A stretch of 47,389 bases of DNA, from assembly GCF_023507745.1 (NCBI RefSeq), contig NZ_JALPZO010000119.1, positions 1-47,389 of the forward strand, written 5' to 3'. How positions within the stretch are numbered: position 1 is the stretch's first letter; every line of letters begins with the position of its first letter. The stretch is from Vreelandella olivaria. Its GTDB lineage: Bacteria; Pseudomonadota; Gammaproteobacteria; Pseudomonadales; Halomonadaceae. Made by a program: the position numbers and the translations under genes. Under the pieces are notes generated by a model, which did not search any database, had not been told where the DNA came from, and was given only the letters and a program-made list of their open reading frames with translations. Positions 26,582 to 36,927 of the stretch are shown here, in pieces.

Positions 26582-27781
26582 TCAACGAGTGGCCAGGGCA
26601 TCCAGGCCGCGGGCGAGGTCCCGCTGAATATCCGCCTGACTCTCCAGGCCTACTGCCACGCGTATTAACCCTGGAGCAATTCCTGCGGCCTCTTTCTGCT
26701 CCTCGGACAGTCTGCCATGGGTCGTCGTGGCCGGGTGGGTGATAGTTGTCTTTACGTCACCTAAATTACCCGTTATGGAAAGCATCTGTGTTGCATCAAT
26801 AACCCTCCAGGCCCCCTCCTGCCCGCTTTTCACTTCAAACCCGAGCACCGCACCAAAACCTTGCTGTTGGCGTTTTGCCAGAGAGTGCTGAGGATGAGAT
26901 TCAAGACCGCTGTAATACACCTTATTGACTGCGGGGTGTTGATCAAGCCAGCGTGCCAGCGTAAGTGCATTCTCGCAGTGCGCCTTCATGCGCAGCGAAA
27001 GGGTCTCTAATCCTTTGGTAAAAATCCACGCATTGAAAGGGCTAAGACAAGGGCCGCACGTACGCACCACACCGAAAACCTCTTCCAATACGTCGTGCCT
27101 GCCAACCACTGCACCACCAATCGCTCGCCCCTGTCCATCCAAATACTTAGTGGCTGAGTGAATAACCAAATCAGCCCCCAAAGCAATGGGCTGCTGAAGC
27201 GCAGGGGTCAAAAAGCAGTTATCGATGGCCAGTAGTGCACCACTGCGCTTTGCCAGGGCTGCCAACGCAGGGATATCTGCCACTTCAGAGAGAGGATTAG
27301 ACGGTGTTTCAGCAAAAAGCAGCCGGGTATTGGGTGTTACCGAGGCTTCCCAGGCGTCTAAATTCGATAATTCAACGTAGCGGGTGGTAATACCAAATTT
27401 ACCAAGGTACTTATCGAACAGGCTGACCGTCGAGCCAAACAGCGAGCGTGAGGCCACAATTTCATCACCCGCAGACAGCAGTGCCAACGCCGTTGATAAA
27501 ATAGCCGCCATACCTGAGCTGGTGGCTACACAACGCTCTCCTCCCTCAAGCGCTGCCAAGCGGCGCTCAAAGGTATGAACCGTCGGGTTAGTGAACCGCG
27601 AATACACATTACCCGGCTCTTGCCCACCGAACTTGCGTGCGGCCTCAGCAGCGCTTTCATAAACAAAACTTGAGGTTGGAAAGATAGGCTCAGAGTGCTC
27701 TTGTTCAAACGTGCGATGGTGACCTGCACGAATTGCCAGTGTTTCTAACGACCACTCATCCTGTGGGCTATCATCATGCAT
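26582..27781 (-). CDS. metZ: O-succinylhomoserine sulfhydrylase
   Basis: A 399-residue PLP enzyme of the Cys/Met metabolism family. The Schiff-base Lys is in HSATKYLDGQGR. The N-terminal LETLAIRAGHHRT and the pattern YSRFTNPTVHTFE are typical. MetZ makes homocysteine directly from O-succinylhomoserine and sulfide. The place after purF is the same as in Pseudomonas, which supports metZ over metB or metC. It is the last gene of the run before a strong terminator. Confidence 0.92.
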   Translation of the reverse strand: MHDDSPQDEWSLETLAIRAGHHRTFEQEHSEPIFPTSSFVYESAAEAARKFGGQEPGNVYSRFTNPTVHTFERRLAALEGGERCVATSSGMAAILSTALALLSAGDEIVASRSLFGSTVSLFDKYLGKFGITTRYVELSNLDAWEASVTPNTRLLFAETPSNPLSEVADIPALAALAKRSGALLAIDNCFLTPALQQPIALGADLVIHSATKYLDGQGRAIGGAVVGRHDVLEEVFGVVRTCGPCLSPFNAWIFTKGLETLSLRMKAHCENALTLARWLDQHPAVNKVYYSGLESHPQHSLAKRQQQGFGAVLGFEVKSGQEGAWRVIDATQMLSITGNLGDVKTTITHPATTTHGRLSEEQKEAAGIAPGLIRVAVGLESQADIQRDLARGLDALATR

Positions 27782-27817
27782 GGCAGAATACCTTATTCAA
27801 AAACATCAATGTCATGG

Positions 27818-29341
27818 CTAGTCGTCAAGATCGTCATCATCTTGATTATGCATATCTACCAGCGCATGATCACCGGCACTTTGGTCTTTCGCCGCATCGT
27901 TGCGACTTGCCTCCAAAACAGCCAGGTAGGCGTCATCGATGTCACCGGTGACGTAGTTGCCATCAAAAACGGAGCAGTCAAACGCTTCCATTTCCGGGTT
28001 AACTTCCCGGCAGGCATTTTTCAGGTCTTCCAGGTCCTGATAGAAGATTCGATCTGCACCGATCAATTGCCCCACTTCATCTTCGGTGCGGCCATGGGCA
28101 ATAAGCTCGGTGGCGGCAGGCATATCGATACCATATACATTGGGGTAGCGTACCGGCGGCGCCGCGGAGGCAAAGTAAACCTTACGTGCCCCGGCATCCC
28201 GGGCCATCTGAATAATTTGTTTACAGGTGGTACCGCGAACAATGGAGTCATCCACCAGCAAAACGTTTTTACCTTTGAACTCCACATCAATGGCGTTCAA
28301 CTTTTGACGCACTGATTTTTTACGCTGGGTTTGCCCCGGCATGATAAAGGTGCGACCGATGTAACGGTTTTTCATAAACCCTTCACGGTAGGTCACGCCA
28401 AGATGTTGAGCCATTTCCAGTGCCGAAGTACGCGAGGTATCTGGAATGGGGATTACCACATCGATATCGTGATCGGGCCACTCATTAAGAATGCGATCAC
28501 CCAGTTTGCGCCCCATTTGCATACGTGTTCCATAAACGTAGGCGCCATCCAGAATCGAATCCGGGCGAGCCAGATACACGTGTTCAAAAATGCACGAACG
28601 CAATTGTGGTCGGTCTGCGCACACCTGTGTATGCACCTGCCCCTGCATATCAACAAAAATCGCCTCACCGGGCGCCAGGTCACGCTCCAGTTCAAAGCCA
28701 CCCACATCCAGCGCGACAGATTCAGAGGCAATCATGACCTCTTGCCCATCGGCATCCTGGCGCGTACCGAACACCACCGGGCGAATACCAAAGGGGTCAC
28801 GGAATGCCACCATACCAAAGCCGTTGATGATCGCGACCGCCGCGTAGCCGCCTTTGCAGCGTCGGTGGACTCTACGCACCGCATCAAAAATATCTTCTGC
28901 TTCCAGGTGCAGCCCCTGCTTGCCTAATTCATGGGCAAACACGTTAAGCAGCACTTCCGAATCTGAGCTGGTGTTGATATGACGAAGATCGGTCGAGAAT
29001 AGCTCCTGCTTCAACTGCTCGGAGTTCGTCAGGTTACCGTTGTGTGCAAGCGCAATACCGTAAGGAGAGTTGACATAAAACGGCTGAGACTCTGCTTCAC
29101 TTGAAGAGCCTGCTGTAGGATAACGTACGTGGCCGATGCCCAGGTTACCTTTTAAGCGAGCCATATGGCGGGTATGAAATACATCACGAACCAGCCCATT
29201 ACTCTTGCGCAGTAAGAAGCGTCCCTCGCTCCAGGTCATCATGCCGGCAGCGTCCTGACCCCGATGCTGAAGTACGGTCAGGGCATCATAGATTCCCTGA
29301 TTTACCGCCTGCTTGGCCAGAAGGCCCACAATACCGCACAT
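27818..29341 (-). CDS. purF: Amidophosphoribosyltransferase
   Basis: A 507-residue enzyme for the first committed step of purine synthesis: PRPP plus glutamine to phosphoribosylamine. The Ntn glutaminase nucleophile Cys2 is in MCGIVGLL. The PRPP loop is [14 protein letters not shown]. The length matches E. coli PurF (505 aa). It follows cvpA, as in E. coli, with a 116-nt gap that holds no obvious terminator. Confidence 0.96.
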   Translation of the reverse strand: MCGIVGLLAKQAVNQGIYDALTVLQHRGQDAAGMMTWSEGRFLLRKSNGLVRDVFHTRHMARLKGNLGIGHVRYPTAGSSSEAESQPFYVNSPYGIALAHNGNLTNSEQLKQELFSTDLRHINTSSDSEVLLNVFAHELGKQGLHLEAEDIFDAVRRVHRRCKGGYAAVAIINGFGMVAFRDPFGIRPVVFGTRQDADGQEVMIASESVALDVGGFELERDLAPGEAIFVDMQGQVHTQVCADRPQLRSCIFEHVYLARPDSILDGAYVYGTRMQMGRKLGDRILNEWPDHDIDVVIPIPDTSRTSALEMAQHLGVTYREGFMKNRYIGRTFIMPGQTQRKKSVRQKLNAIDVEFKGKNVLLVDDSIVRGTTCKQIIQMARDAGARKVYFASAAPPVRYPNVYGIDMPAATELIAHGRTEDEVGQLIGADRIFYQDLEDLKNACREVNPEMEAFDCSVFDGNYVTGDIDDAYLAVLEASRNDAAKDQSAGDHALVDMHNQDDDDLDD

Positions 29342-29457
29342 TCCAGTTACCTCGCTTTAGTGCCATGGCTTACCGAGGCAAGCCCGTACGTTCATCCAAC
29401 TTATATAAGCCTAAGCTGCTTGAGGCAGCGCAAGCATTTGCAAAAGCGTATTGCGTA

Positions 29458-30042
29458 CTACTCACCATCAGGGGTAATACGTAAATGTTGTGGGACAGGC
29501 TCTTGTCTGGCGCGAATATCCGGAAGCGAAATATCGCGTAGCGACTCCGGCGCCTGGGGTAGCTCCCGCTCCCACTGGTCAAGTTGACTGACCGTCCAGT
29601 CCCTAAGCTCAATAAAGGTGGGTCGCAGTGCCGCCTGCTGCCAGGCTTGCAACTCTGCCAGGGGAGTTAATGTAATCAGCACAGTAGCCACTAACAAAAT
29701 CACCGCGCCACGCGCAACCCCAAAGGCCGCGCCAGCGAAGCGGTTTAACAACCCCATGCCGACCCACTCAACCGCCGCGTGCACCAAACGAATAACAATG
29801 CCACACAGCAAAATAACGGCAAAAATCACCAGAATGAACGCCAATACCAAGCGGGCATCGAAGTTTTCAATAAAGCCGCTCATTAAATCCGCCACCGGCT
29901 CAGCGAGCACTCGGGCAACCATTAATGCCACCACCCAGGCAGCAAGCCCTAGTGCTTCTCTAACCAACCCACGCACAAAGCCAGCAAGCATCGAAAGTGC
30001 GAGTACCGCCAGGAAAAGCGCGTCTATCCAGGTAAGCGCCAT
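29458..30042 (-). CDS. cvpA: CvpA family membrane protein
   Basis: A 194-residue inner-membrane protein with four hydrophobic segments, ending in a polar tail. The N-terminal WIDALFLAVLALSMLAGFVRG stretch (split: WIDALFLAVL, SMLAGFVRGLVREA) is the CvpA hallmark. CvpA is needed for colicin V production and envelope stress tolerance in E. coli. Its link to purF transcription is widely conserved, but its exact activity is unknown. Confidence 0.9.
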   Translation of the reverse strand: MALTWIDALFLAVLALSMLAGFVRGLVREALGLAAWVVALMVARVLAEPVADLMSGFIENFDARLVLAFILVIFAVILLCGIVIRLVHAAVEWVGMGLLNRFAGAAFGVARGAVILLVATVLITLTPLAELQAWQQAALRPTFIELRDWTVSQLDQWERELPQAPESLRDISLPDIRARQEPVPQHLRITPDGE

Positions 30043-30045
30043 GGT

Positions 30046-30729
30046 TTAATCTCTTACTCTCACTAGCAAGCCCTGCACATTGGCACGCTGTTTAATCAGT
30101 GCCATGGCGGCCTCACCATCTTCCGAGGTCGCATAAGGGCCAACATAGACAGTGGTCAGATTGTTATCCCGTTCGCGCTGGTAGGTGCTAAATCCTTCGC
30201 CGGTAAGTTGCTCACTCAAACGCTGGGCATTGGCTACATCGCCAAAGCTTCCCACCTGTATGGCCCATTCCCCTTGCTGGCTGGCAGTGGGAGCAGTTGA
30301 ACTAGCACCAGCGTTAGACGAGCCAGAGCCAGAGGAGGTATTGCCACGGGTGTTGGCAGCAACAATTTCAGCGATGGGATCATCAGTCACTGGCGTACTC
30401 TCCTCCACCGGCTCTTGGGGTGCCGGAGCGGCTTCACCAGAGGATGCAACCTGATCAGTGTCCGGCTGGCGGGGATTCGCATCAATCGGCGTACTGATCA
30501 CACCGTCACCTTGAAGCGGCTCTGATGGCGGAGGCGTATTAATCGTTAACGGCATTTCCGGTGCCGGTACGTTCTGGCGATCCACCTGCACAGGCTGCTC
30601 AATAACAAAGGTGGGCTGTGGGCGCTCTTCCCGGGGAGCAGGATCACTCATTAGCCACGGCACAAAGATCGCCAGTAGCGCGAGCAAGATCACAATACCA
30701 CTGATGCGTTCCGTTTTACCGTATTTCAT
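30046..30729 (-). CDS. dedD: SPOR domain cell-division protein (DedD-like)
   Basis: A 227-residue bitopic membrane protein. A short cytoplasmic N-terminus and a membrane helix (about residues 10-27) lead into a long Pro/Ser/Thr/Gln-rich periplasmic linker. The C-terminal SPOR domain begins near residue 150 (GEWAIQVGSFGD) and binds denuded glycan at the septum. The order folC-dedD-cvpA-purF is the same as in E. coli. I start at MKYGKTERISG because GGAGAAGG lies immediately upstream; earlier in-frame ATGs overlap that site. Confidence 0.9.
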   Translation of the reverse strand: MKYGKTERISGIVILLALLAIFVPWLMSDPAPREERPQPTFVIEQPVQVDRQNVPAPEMPLTINTPPPSEPLQGDGVISTPIDANPRQPDTDQVASSGEAAPAPQEPVEESTPVTDDPIAEIVAANTRGNTSSGSGSSNAGASSTAPTASQQGEWAIQVGSFGDVANAQRLSEQLTGEGFSTYQRERDNNLTTVYVGPYATSEDGEAAMALIKQRANVQGLLVRVRD

Positions 30730-30771
30730 ATCCTTCTCCATCAGCCCTGGTGAGCACAAAGATCAGGCCTG

Positions 30772-32079
30772 TTAGGCTTGCGGCAGTGGGTTTGCCAAGA
30801 GCGCCGCAACTGTAAAAAACGACCCGGTGGCCAGCACACGGTCATTGGGCATTAGTCGCTCAGCCATGGCAGATATGCCAGCTTCAGGGGTGTCTGCACA
30901 ATAATGAACCCGGCCACCACGGGCGGTAATACGTTCTGCCAGTTCGGCTGCTGACCGACCGCGTTCTCCCTCCAGCGTGACACATACCCAATCGGTAATC
31001 TTTGGCAGCAGGGCATCAATCACCCCATCAGCGTCTTTATCATTAAGCATACCAATGAATGCCCATTGACGACCGCCATCAGGTGGCAATGGCAGGTGCC
31101 TTGCCACATACTCAGCCGCATGAGGGTTATGCCCCACATCCAGACACCACTGCCCTACCCACTGCATCCGCCCAGGAAGCGTGACATGATGAAGTGCATC
31201 GCAGCATGCCCCAGGCTTTAATTTGACCCCTGTCAGCGTCAGCGCTTGCAACGCCGTGGCAGCATTATCAATCGGCAGCCCCGGATCGGGAAGAGCATCC
31301 AGTGAAATAGTATCGCCCTCCACCGTCAGACCATGCCAGCACCATGCTCCTCCCACTCCATCTTGCACTTCAGCACTGCCTGAGTGGTCAATAGAAGCGC
31401 TATGACTAAAGCCGATCCCGAGCCGATAAACCGTAGCGGCCATTGCAATCGCCGTCTCTGGAACGCTCATGGGCAACGACTGGCTTCCCAGCACCGCAGG
31501 TTTCAGCGGACGGAAAATCCCCGCTTTTTCACGGCCAATCTGCTCGATATCGCTGGTGAGATAATTGGCATGATCCAAAGCAATCGTGGTAACAACGCTG
31601 ACGTCGGCATCAATAATATTGACCGCATCCAAACGCCCACCCAGCCCCACTTCAAGCAGCGCCACATCCAGATCGGCCTGCGCCAGACACCAGAGCGCAC
31701 AGAGCGTACCTGCCTCAAAATATGTCAGGCTTATTTCAGGCATCTGAAGCCGGGCCACTTCCACTTCACTAAAGCCTGATATGAGCTGCTGGTCACTGGC
31801 CTCCTGGCCGTTGATCGTGACACGCTCGTTATATCGCAATAAATGGGGGGATGTGTAGGTACCTGCTCGCAGGCCGTGCGCACGGGCAACGGCATCCATC
31901 ATGGCAAGGGTAGACCCCTTGCCATTCGTGCCTGCAACCGTAATCACATGCTTGGCAATGGGGCGATCCAGCAGCCCCATCCGCTTTGCCACCTGGGACA
32001 CCCGCTCAAGCCCCATGTCAATCCCTACGGGGTGCAGGGTTTCAAGATAGTGTAGCCAATCGGCTAAAGACTTAGGCAT
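30772..32079 (-). CDS. folC: Folylpolyglutamate/dihydrofolate synthase
   Basis: A 435-residue Mur-ligase-like enzyme that makes dihydrofolate from dihydropteroate and adds glutamates to folates. The P-loop is [10 protein letters not shown]. Further motifs are YTSPHL, FEAGTL and [12 protein letters not shown]. The MPKSLADWL start (ATG 32079) lies within the last codons of accD, so translation is coupled. A longer frame to 32118 would overlap accD more and lacks support. Confidence 0.94.
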   Translation of the reverse strand: MPKSLADWLHYLETLHPVGIDMGLERVSQVAKRMGLLDRPIAKHVITVAGTNGKGSTLAMMDAVARAHGLRAGTYTSPHLLRYNERVTINGQEASDQQLISGFSEVEVARLQMPEISLTYFEAGTLCALWCLAQADLDVALLEVGLGGRLDAVNIIDADVSVVTTIALDHANYLTSDIEQIGREKAGIFRPLKPAVLGSQSLPMSVPETAIAMAATVYRLGIGFSHSASIDHSGSAEVQDGVGGAWCWHGLTVEGDTISLDALPDPGLPIDNAATALQALTLTGVKLKPGACCDALHHVTLPGRMQWVGQWCLDVGHNPHAAEYVARHLPLPPDGGRQWAFIGMLNDKDADGVIDALLPKITDWVCVTLEGERGRSAAELAERITARGGRVHYCADTPEAGISAMAERLMPNDRVLATGSFFTVAALLANPLPQA

Positions 32080-33085
32080 TGCGTGTCGAGTCGTCGCTCT
32101 TGGCTGTGCTGGCCTCACTGTTTATATCGGTGGGGGTAACACCTTCCGCCGAATCAGCAACCAGTTCCTCATCCACTAAAGGCTCGGCAACCTCAGCGCC
32201 TTCAAGGATGCTATCGTCAACCGGCATTGCGCTGTGGTGGGTTAGCTTGCGCAGTACCCCCCCCACTCGGGTGCGCATTTCATGGCGATGAACGATCATA
32301 TCCACCGTGCCGTGCTCCAGCAGAAACTCACTGCGCTGGAAACCTTCGGGCAGCGTTTCGCGGACGGTTTGCTCGATAACCCGCGGTCCCGCAAAGCCAA
32401 TCAATGCATTGGGTTCAGCGATATTCAGATCACCCAGCATCGCCAGTGATGCAGACACACCACCAAATACCGGGTCAGTCAGCACGGAAATGTAAGGTAC
32501 ACCGGCCTGTTTGAGCTTTTCCAAAGCAGCGGAGGTTTTCGCCATCTGCATTAGCGAGAACAGCGCTTCCTGCATACGCGCACCACCAGAGGCGGCGAAA
32601 CATACCAGCGGGATACGCTCTTCAAGCGCAATGGTGGCAGCGCGAACAAACTTCTCACCCACCACGGCCCCCATGGAGCCACCCATAAAGGTAAACTCAA
32701 ATGCAACAGCAACCACAGGCAGGCCATCCAACTCACCACGCATCGCCACTAGCGCATCCTTCTCGCCAGTATCTTTCTGCGCAGCCGTCAGGCGGTCCTT
32801 ATACTTTTTAGAGTCGCGGAATTTGAGGCGGTCATGGGGCTCAATATCAGCCGCTACCTCTTCGCGCCCCTGTTTATCCAGGAACCAGTCCAGGCGTTTG
32901 CGCGCAGTCAAGCGCAAGTGGTGGTTACACTTAGGGCAGACGCTATGATGCTTCTCCAACTCCGGCAAATAGAGAACCGCTTCACACTTGGGACATTTAC
33001 GCCAGAGACCGTCGGGCACGCTAGCGCGACGATCTTTACGCTGGATACGCCCCATTGAGGGCACGATCTTGTCTAACCAGCTCAT
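32072..33085 (-). CDS. accD: Acetyl-CoA carboxylase carboxyltransferase subunit beta
   Basis: A 337-residue subunit that, with AccA, transfers carboxyl from biotin to acetyl-CoA. The N-terminal zinc ribbon is CPKC-x15-CPKC at about residues 31-53. The crotonase-like core follows, with [20 protein letters not shown] (exactly 20) typical. The C-terminal 40 residues are an acidic tail ([18 protein letters not shown]) absent from E. coli AccD, a common halophile trait. The start [10 protein letters not shown] at 33085 is family-like, with a GGAAG site slightly distant. Confidence 0.95.
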   Translation of the reverse strand: MSWLDKIVPSMGRIQRKDRRASVPDGLWRKCPKCEAVLYLPELEKHHSVCPKCNHHLRLTARKRLDWFLDKQGREEVAADIEPHDRLKFRDSKKYKDRLTAAQKDTGEKDALVAMRGELDGLPVVAVAFEFTFMGGSMGAVVGEKFVRAATIALEERIPLVCFAASGGARMQEALFSLMQMAKTSAALEKLKQAGVPYISVLTDPVFGGVSASLAMLGDLNIAEPNALIGFAGPRVIEQTVRETLPEGFQRSEFLLEHGTVDMIVHRHEMRTRVGGVLRKLTHHSAMPVDDSILEGAEVAEPLVDEELVADSAEGVTPTDINSEASTAKSDDSTRNA

Positions 33086-33177
33086 ATCAAAAAGGCTTCC
33101 GTATACGTCAATGCCTGGCAGAGCCAAGCTTGATGAGTGTCGTCAATCAATTCAGTGTAGACGATGGGGGACATGCT

Positions 33178-33981
33178 CTAGGCATCCATTGCTGTGCGCA
33201 TTTCAGCCAATACGCTTTTTAGCTGGCCAGCAATGGTTTCAGGCGTATCAACGCTTTCAGCAATGCGGCTGACGAGTGCGCTACCCACGATGACGCCGTC
33301 GGCCACTTTAGCCACCTCCGCCGCCGTGACGCCATCGCGAATACCGAAGCCTACACACAGGGGCAGATCGGTCATTTCACGCAACGGTGCCAAATGTTCA
33401 GCCACATCCTCAGCGTTCAGTGTCGCGGCACCTGTCACGCCTTTAAGCGAAACATAATAAAGGTACCCCTCACCATGGGCGCATATTGTAGCGGCTCGAA
33501 CGCTGGAAGTGGTAGGTGCAACGAGGAAAATTGCCGCTAAGCCACGCGCTTTTAATAGCGGACCTAACTCTTCTGCCTCTTCTGGCGGCATATCCACCAC
33601 CAGAACACCATCAACACCGACCTTTGCCGCTTTATCAGCAAAGATCTCATAACCGATCCGCTCAATAGGATTCAAATAGCCCATCAGCACGACAGGCGTG
33701 GTGGTGTCGGATTGGCGAAACTCAGCCACCATATCGAGCAGGTCCACTAGCCGGGTGCCTTGTTTCAGAGCCCGCTCACAGGCTTTTTGAATCACGGGGC
33801 CATCCGCCATGGGGTCGGAAAATGGTACGCCCAACTCAATGACATCTGCCCCCGCCTCTACCAGGGCATGCATAAAGCCAACGGTGTACTGTGGCGCGGG
33901 GTCACCTGCCGTGATGTAGGGAATCAAAGCCTTCCGGCCCTGCTGTTTTAGCTCAGAAAAACGCTGGTCGATGCGATTCAT
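33178..33981 (-). CDS. trpA: Tryptophan synthase alpha chain
   Basis: A 267-residue TIM-barrel subunit cleaving indole-3-glycerol phosphate to indole. The catalytic Glu is in [19 protein letters not shown] (19 residues) and the catalytic Asp is Asp60-like in the same stretch. GFGI and the phosphate-binding GVIVGSALV lie in the C-terminal half. It is 8 nt after trpB on the same strand. Confidence 0.96.
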   Translation of the reverse strand: MNRIDQRFSELKQQGRKALIPYITAGDPAPQYTVGFMHALVEAGADVIELGVPFSDPMADGPVIQKACERALKQGTRLVDLLDMVAEFRQSDTTTPVVLMGYLNPIERIGYEIFADKAAKVGVDGVLVVDMPPEEAEELGPLLKARGLAAIFLVAPTTSSVRAATICAHGEGYLYYVSLKGVTGAATLNAEDVAEHLAPLREMTDLPLCVGFGIRDGVTAAEVAKVADGVIVGSALVSRIAESVDTPETIAGQLKSVLAEMRTAMDA

Positions 33982-33989
33982 GCTTGCCC

Positions 33990-35243
33990 TTAAAACTCAG
34001 TGCCATCAATTTTAGCCACTGTCATGATGTCTTTGTCACCACGACCGGAAAGATTGACCACGATGTGCTGGTCAGGCCGCATTGTTGGCGCTAACACTTT
34101 CGCGTGCGCAAGCGCATGGGCAGACTCAAGGGCTGGCATAATACCTTCCATCCGGGTCAACTCACGGAAAGCTTCCAACACCTCTTTATCGTTGGCGGTC
34201 ACATAGCTAACCCGGCCAACATCTTTCCAGAGCGCATGCTCGGGACCAACCCCCGGATAGTCCAGGCCAGCAGAGATCGAGTGGGTATCAGATACCTGGC
34301 CCGCTTCATCCGACATTAAATAAGTCCGATTACCATGCAGTACGCCGCGAGGGGCATTAGAGGCCAGGGGGGCTGCGTGGCGGCCAGTATCAACGCCATC
34401 GCCACCGGCTTCAACCCCGTACATCGCCACAGCATCATCCTGCACAAATGGGTAGAACAGGCCAATCGCATTCGAACCACCGCCCACACATGCCACCAGC
34501 GCATCGGGCAAGCGGCCAATTTGCTCCAGTGATTGACGGCGCGCTTCACGCCCTACCACAGCATTAAAGTCACGCACCAGTTGAGGATACGGATGAGGGC
34601 CAGCTACCGTGCCGATAATATAGAAGGTGGTATCAACATTGGTAACCCAATCGCGTAGCGCTTCGTTCATGGCATCTTTAAGCGTCCGGGTACCAGACTC
34701 CACGGGTATTACCCTGGCGCCTAATAAGCGCATGCGGTAAACATTCAGCTTCTGACGCTCAACGTCTTTCGCCCCCATATAGACATCGCATTCAAGCCCC
34801 AGCCGGGCGGCAACGGTTGCCGTGGCAACACCATGCTGGCCTGCCCCGGTCTCAGCAATAACCCGTGGCTTGCCAGCTTTTTTGGCCAGTAAGGCCTGGC
34901 CAATCGTGTTATTAACCTTATGCGCGCCGGTATGGTTCAAATCTTCACGTTTAAGCCATATCTGTGCACCACCCAGTGATTTGGACCATCGCTCAGCATG
35001 GTATAACGGCGACGGACGACCTACGTAATGGGCAAGATCACGATCAAACTCAGCCTGGAACTCACGATCATCGCGCAGACTATGGTAGGTCTGCTCCAAC
35101 TCTTCCAGAGCGAAGCTCAGTGTCTCTGACACAAAACGGCCACCATAAGGGCCAAAATGACCACGGGCATCCGGCATCCGGGTCAGGTCGCTGAACCTTG
35201 TTTTAATAACAGTTTCAGACACACCAGTTGCTGAGATAGTCAC
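33990..35243 (-). CDS. trpB: Tryptophan synthase beta chain
   Basis: A 417-residue PLP enzyme joining indole with serine. The PLP Lys is in [13 protein letters not shown], and the glycine-rich phosphate site is [10 protein letters not shown]. The start is GTG 35243 with GAGG upstream; this gives about 20 more N-terminal residues than E. coli TrpB, and an internal ATG before [12 protein letters not shown] might be the true start. No trp attenuator or trpI-type regulator is seen nearby. Confidence 0.95.
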   Translation of the reverse strand: MTISATGVSETVIKTRFSDLTRMPDARGHFGPYGGRFVSETLSFALEELEQTYHSLRDDREFQAEFDRDLAHYVGRPSPLYHAERWSKSLGGAQIWLKREDLNHTGAHKVNNTIGQALLAKKAGKPRVIAETGAGQHGVATATVAARLGLECDVYMGAKDVERQKLNVYRMRLLGARVIPVESGTRTLKDAMNEALRDWVTNVDTTFYIIGTVAGPHPYPQLVRDFNAVVGREARRQSLEQIGRLPDALVACVGGGSNAIGLFYPFVQDDAVAMYGVEAGGDGVDTGRHAAPLASNAPRGVLHGNRTYLMSDEAGQVSDTHSISAGLDYPGVGPEHALWKDVGRVSYVTANDKEVLEAFRELTRMEGIMPALESAHALAHAKVLAPTMRPDQHIVVNLSGRGDKDIMTVAKIDGTEF

Positions 35244-35334
35244 AGGGGTACCTCACAAGATCGCCAGAACAGGCAAATAAAAATGAACTTATTACAGACG
35301 CAGTACGCCTTCAGACAAACGACACAGCACGTTA

Positions 35335-35967
35335 TCAGGTCTCAGCCAACGCCACCTGACGAATAAAGAATGCCATTGAATCGGCATCTTTACAGCCATG
35401 GGATGCCTCGATTCCACCTGAAACATCAATGGCATAGGGTGCAACCTGCTTAACAGCTACGGCAACATTATCAGCTGTCAGTCCGCCAGCGAGGATAACA
35501 GGTTTTGCCAGCGTTGCGGGAATTCTTGACCAATCAAAGGTTTCGCCTGTCCCCCCAGGTATTCCTGGCCGGTAGGCATCCAATAATAACGCCTGCGACT
35601 GACCATATTCGTCTGCCGCCTGGTGAAGATCAATGCCATCACGCATACGCAATGCCTTGATCCAGGGTCGCCCAAACTGCTGGCAAAACGAGGCAGGTTC
35701 ATCACCATGAAACTGGATAAGGTCCAAGTGTGGCAAGCACTGCTCAATAAATTCAGCCGACTGGTTCACAAACAGCCCTACCCGGGTGACAAACGCCGGC
35801 ACAGCTGCAGCCAGCACCTCCAATTGCTGAACCGATACGCTACGGGCGCTTTGAGGCCACATCACAAAGCCCAGTGCATCAACACCTAATGCAACGGCGG
35901 CCTTAACGTCTTCATGACGCGTAAAACCGCAAAACTTCACTCGTGTACGTGCCTGTCTAATGCTCAA
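35335..35967 (-). CDS. trpF: Phosphoribosylanthranilate isomerase
   Basis: A 210-residue monofunctional TIM-barrel enzyme of tryptophan synthesis. The catalytic Cys is in VKFCGFTR and the catalytic Asp in YAIDVSGGIE; LAGGLTADN binds phosphate. Its ATG overlaps the truA stop by 4 nt. A 91-nt gap to trpB is unremarkable. The order truA-trpF-trpB-trpA-accD is the Pseudomonas/Halomonas arrangement. Confidence 0.95.
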   Translation of the reverse strand: MSIRQARTRVKFCGFTRHEDVKAAVALGVDALGFVMWPQSARSVSVQQLEVLAAAVPAFVTRVGLFVNQSAEFIEQCLPHLDLIQFHGDEPASFCQQFGRPWIKALRMRDGIDLHQAADEYGQSQALLLDAYRPGIPGGTGETFDWSRIPATLAKPVILAGGLTADNVAVAVKQVAPYAIDVSGGIEASHGCKDADSMAFFIRQVALAET

Positions 35968-36899
35968 GAAGAGGCCTCCTGCTGCGGTGCAACATGCTTT
36001 TTGAAGGTCAGATTACGCCTTGCCGTCACCCGTGGGCTCTCTGGCAACACCCTCTCACCTGTCCATTCACCGGTAAATGCGAGCAGGTTAGGCCCCAGTG
36101 GCTCCTGGGGGAGCGCAAAACGCTCATCATAAATGGAGTCAACAAAGTGCAGGCCACATGCAGGGGCGGTTACATCCCCTTTACGACGGTTTCTCAGCTC
36201 AAGCAGGTGCTTGATGTAACTCTCATCTTTCACACCACGCCCTACACTGACCAGCGCCCCGGCAATATTACGAATCATATGGTGCAAAAAGGCATTGCCT
36301 TGAATATCAATGACCACCAATGGACCGTAACGTTTCACTTCTACAAAGTGCATTTGTCGCCAGGGTGTTTTCGACTGGCATCCCGCCGCCCTGAAACTGG
36401 TGAAATCATGTTCACCGACCAACGCCTGGGCAGCTCTATGCATTGCACCCGCATCCAGCGGGTCGCGACACCAGGTAACATTGTTGCGCTCCAAAACCGG
36501 GCGACTGATCTGGTTGAGCAATATATAGCGATAGCGGCGTGCCAGCGCACCAAGGCGGGAGTGGAAATCATCGGAAACGGGCTTTACCCAGCGAATCGCA
36601 ACATCTCTGGGCAGGTTGGTATTGGCGCCAAAAATCCAGGCTTTTTCAGTACGCTTTACTGGCGGGTCAAAGTGAATCACCTGACGAGTCGCATGTACGC
36701 CAGAGTCGGTACGCCCACTGGCATGAATACGCACCGGGGCTCCGGCGACTTTTTCCAGGGCATCTTCAACCGCCTGCTGAATAGAGGCTGCGTGCTTTAA
36801 GCGCTGAAAACCGCAAAAGCGGGAACCATCGTATTCGACTCCCATCGCCAGGCGGCCTGACAGCGGTTGCGTTTCATCAAAGTGGTAGAACAAGGTCAT
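35964..36899 (-). CDS. truA: tRNA pseudouridine(38-40) synthase
   Basis: A 311-residue enzyme that makes pseudouridine at tRNA positions 38-40. The catalytic Asp is in ASGRTDSGVHA. Other TruA strings are GVEYDGSRFCGFQ and FLHHMIRNIAGALV. It is longer than E. coli TruA (270 aa) by a short N-terminal stretch and a basic C-terminal tail. It starts 28 nt after fimV and overlaps trpF. Confidence 0.95.
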   Translation of the reverse strand: MTLFYHFDETQPLSGRLAMGVEYDGSRFCGFQRLKHAASIQQAVEDALEKVAGAPVRIHASGRTDSGVHATRQVIHFDPPVKRTEKAWIFGANTNLPRDVAIRWVKPVSDDFHSRLGALARRYRYILLNQISRPVLERNNVTWCRDPLDAGAMHRAAQALVGEHDFTSFRAAGCQSKTPWRQMHFVEVKRYGPLVVIDIQGNAFLHHMIRNIAGALVSVGRGVKDESYIKHLLELRNRRKGDVTAPACGLHFVDSIYDERFALPQEPLGPNLLAFTGEWTGERVLPESPRVTARRNLTFKKHVAPQQEASS

Positions 36900-36927
36900 T
36901 AAGCCACATCGTCTGGGATGTTAAAGG

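Noticed and set aside
27776..28315. 179-codon open frame antisense to purF
   Set aside because: It is a shadow of the purF coding strand; purF is conserved end to end.
35994..36800. 268-codon open frame antisense to truA
   Set aside because: It is a shadow of truA, without family resemblance or a good start site.
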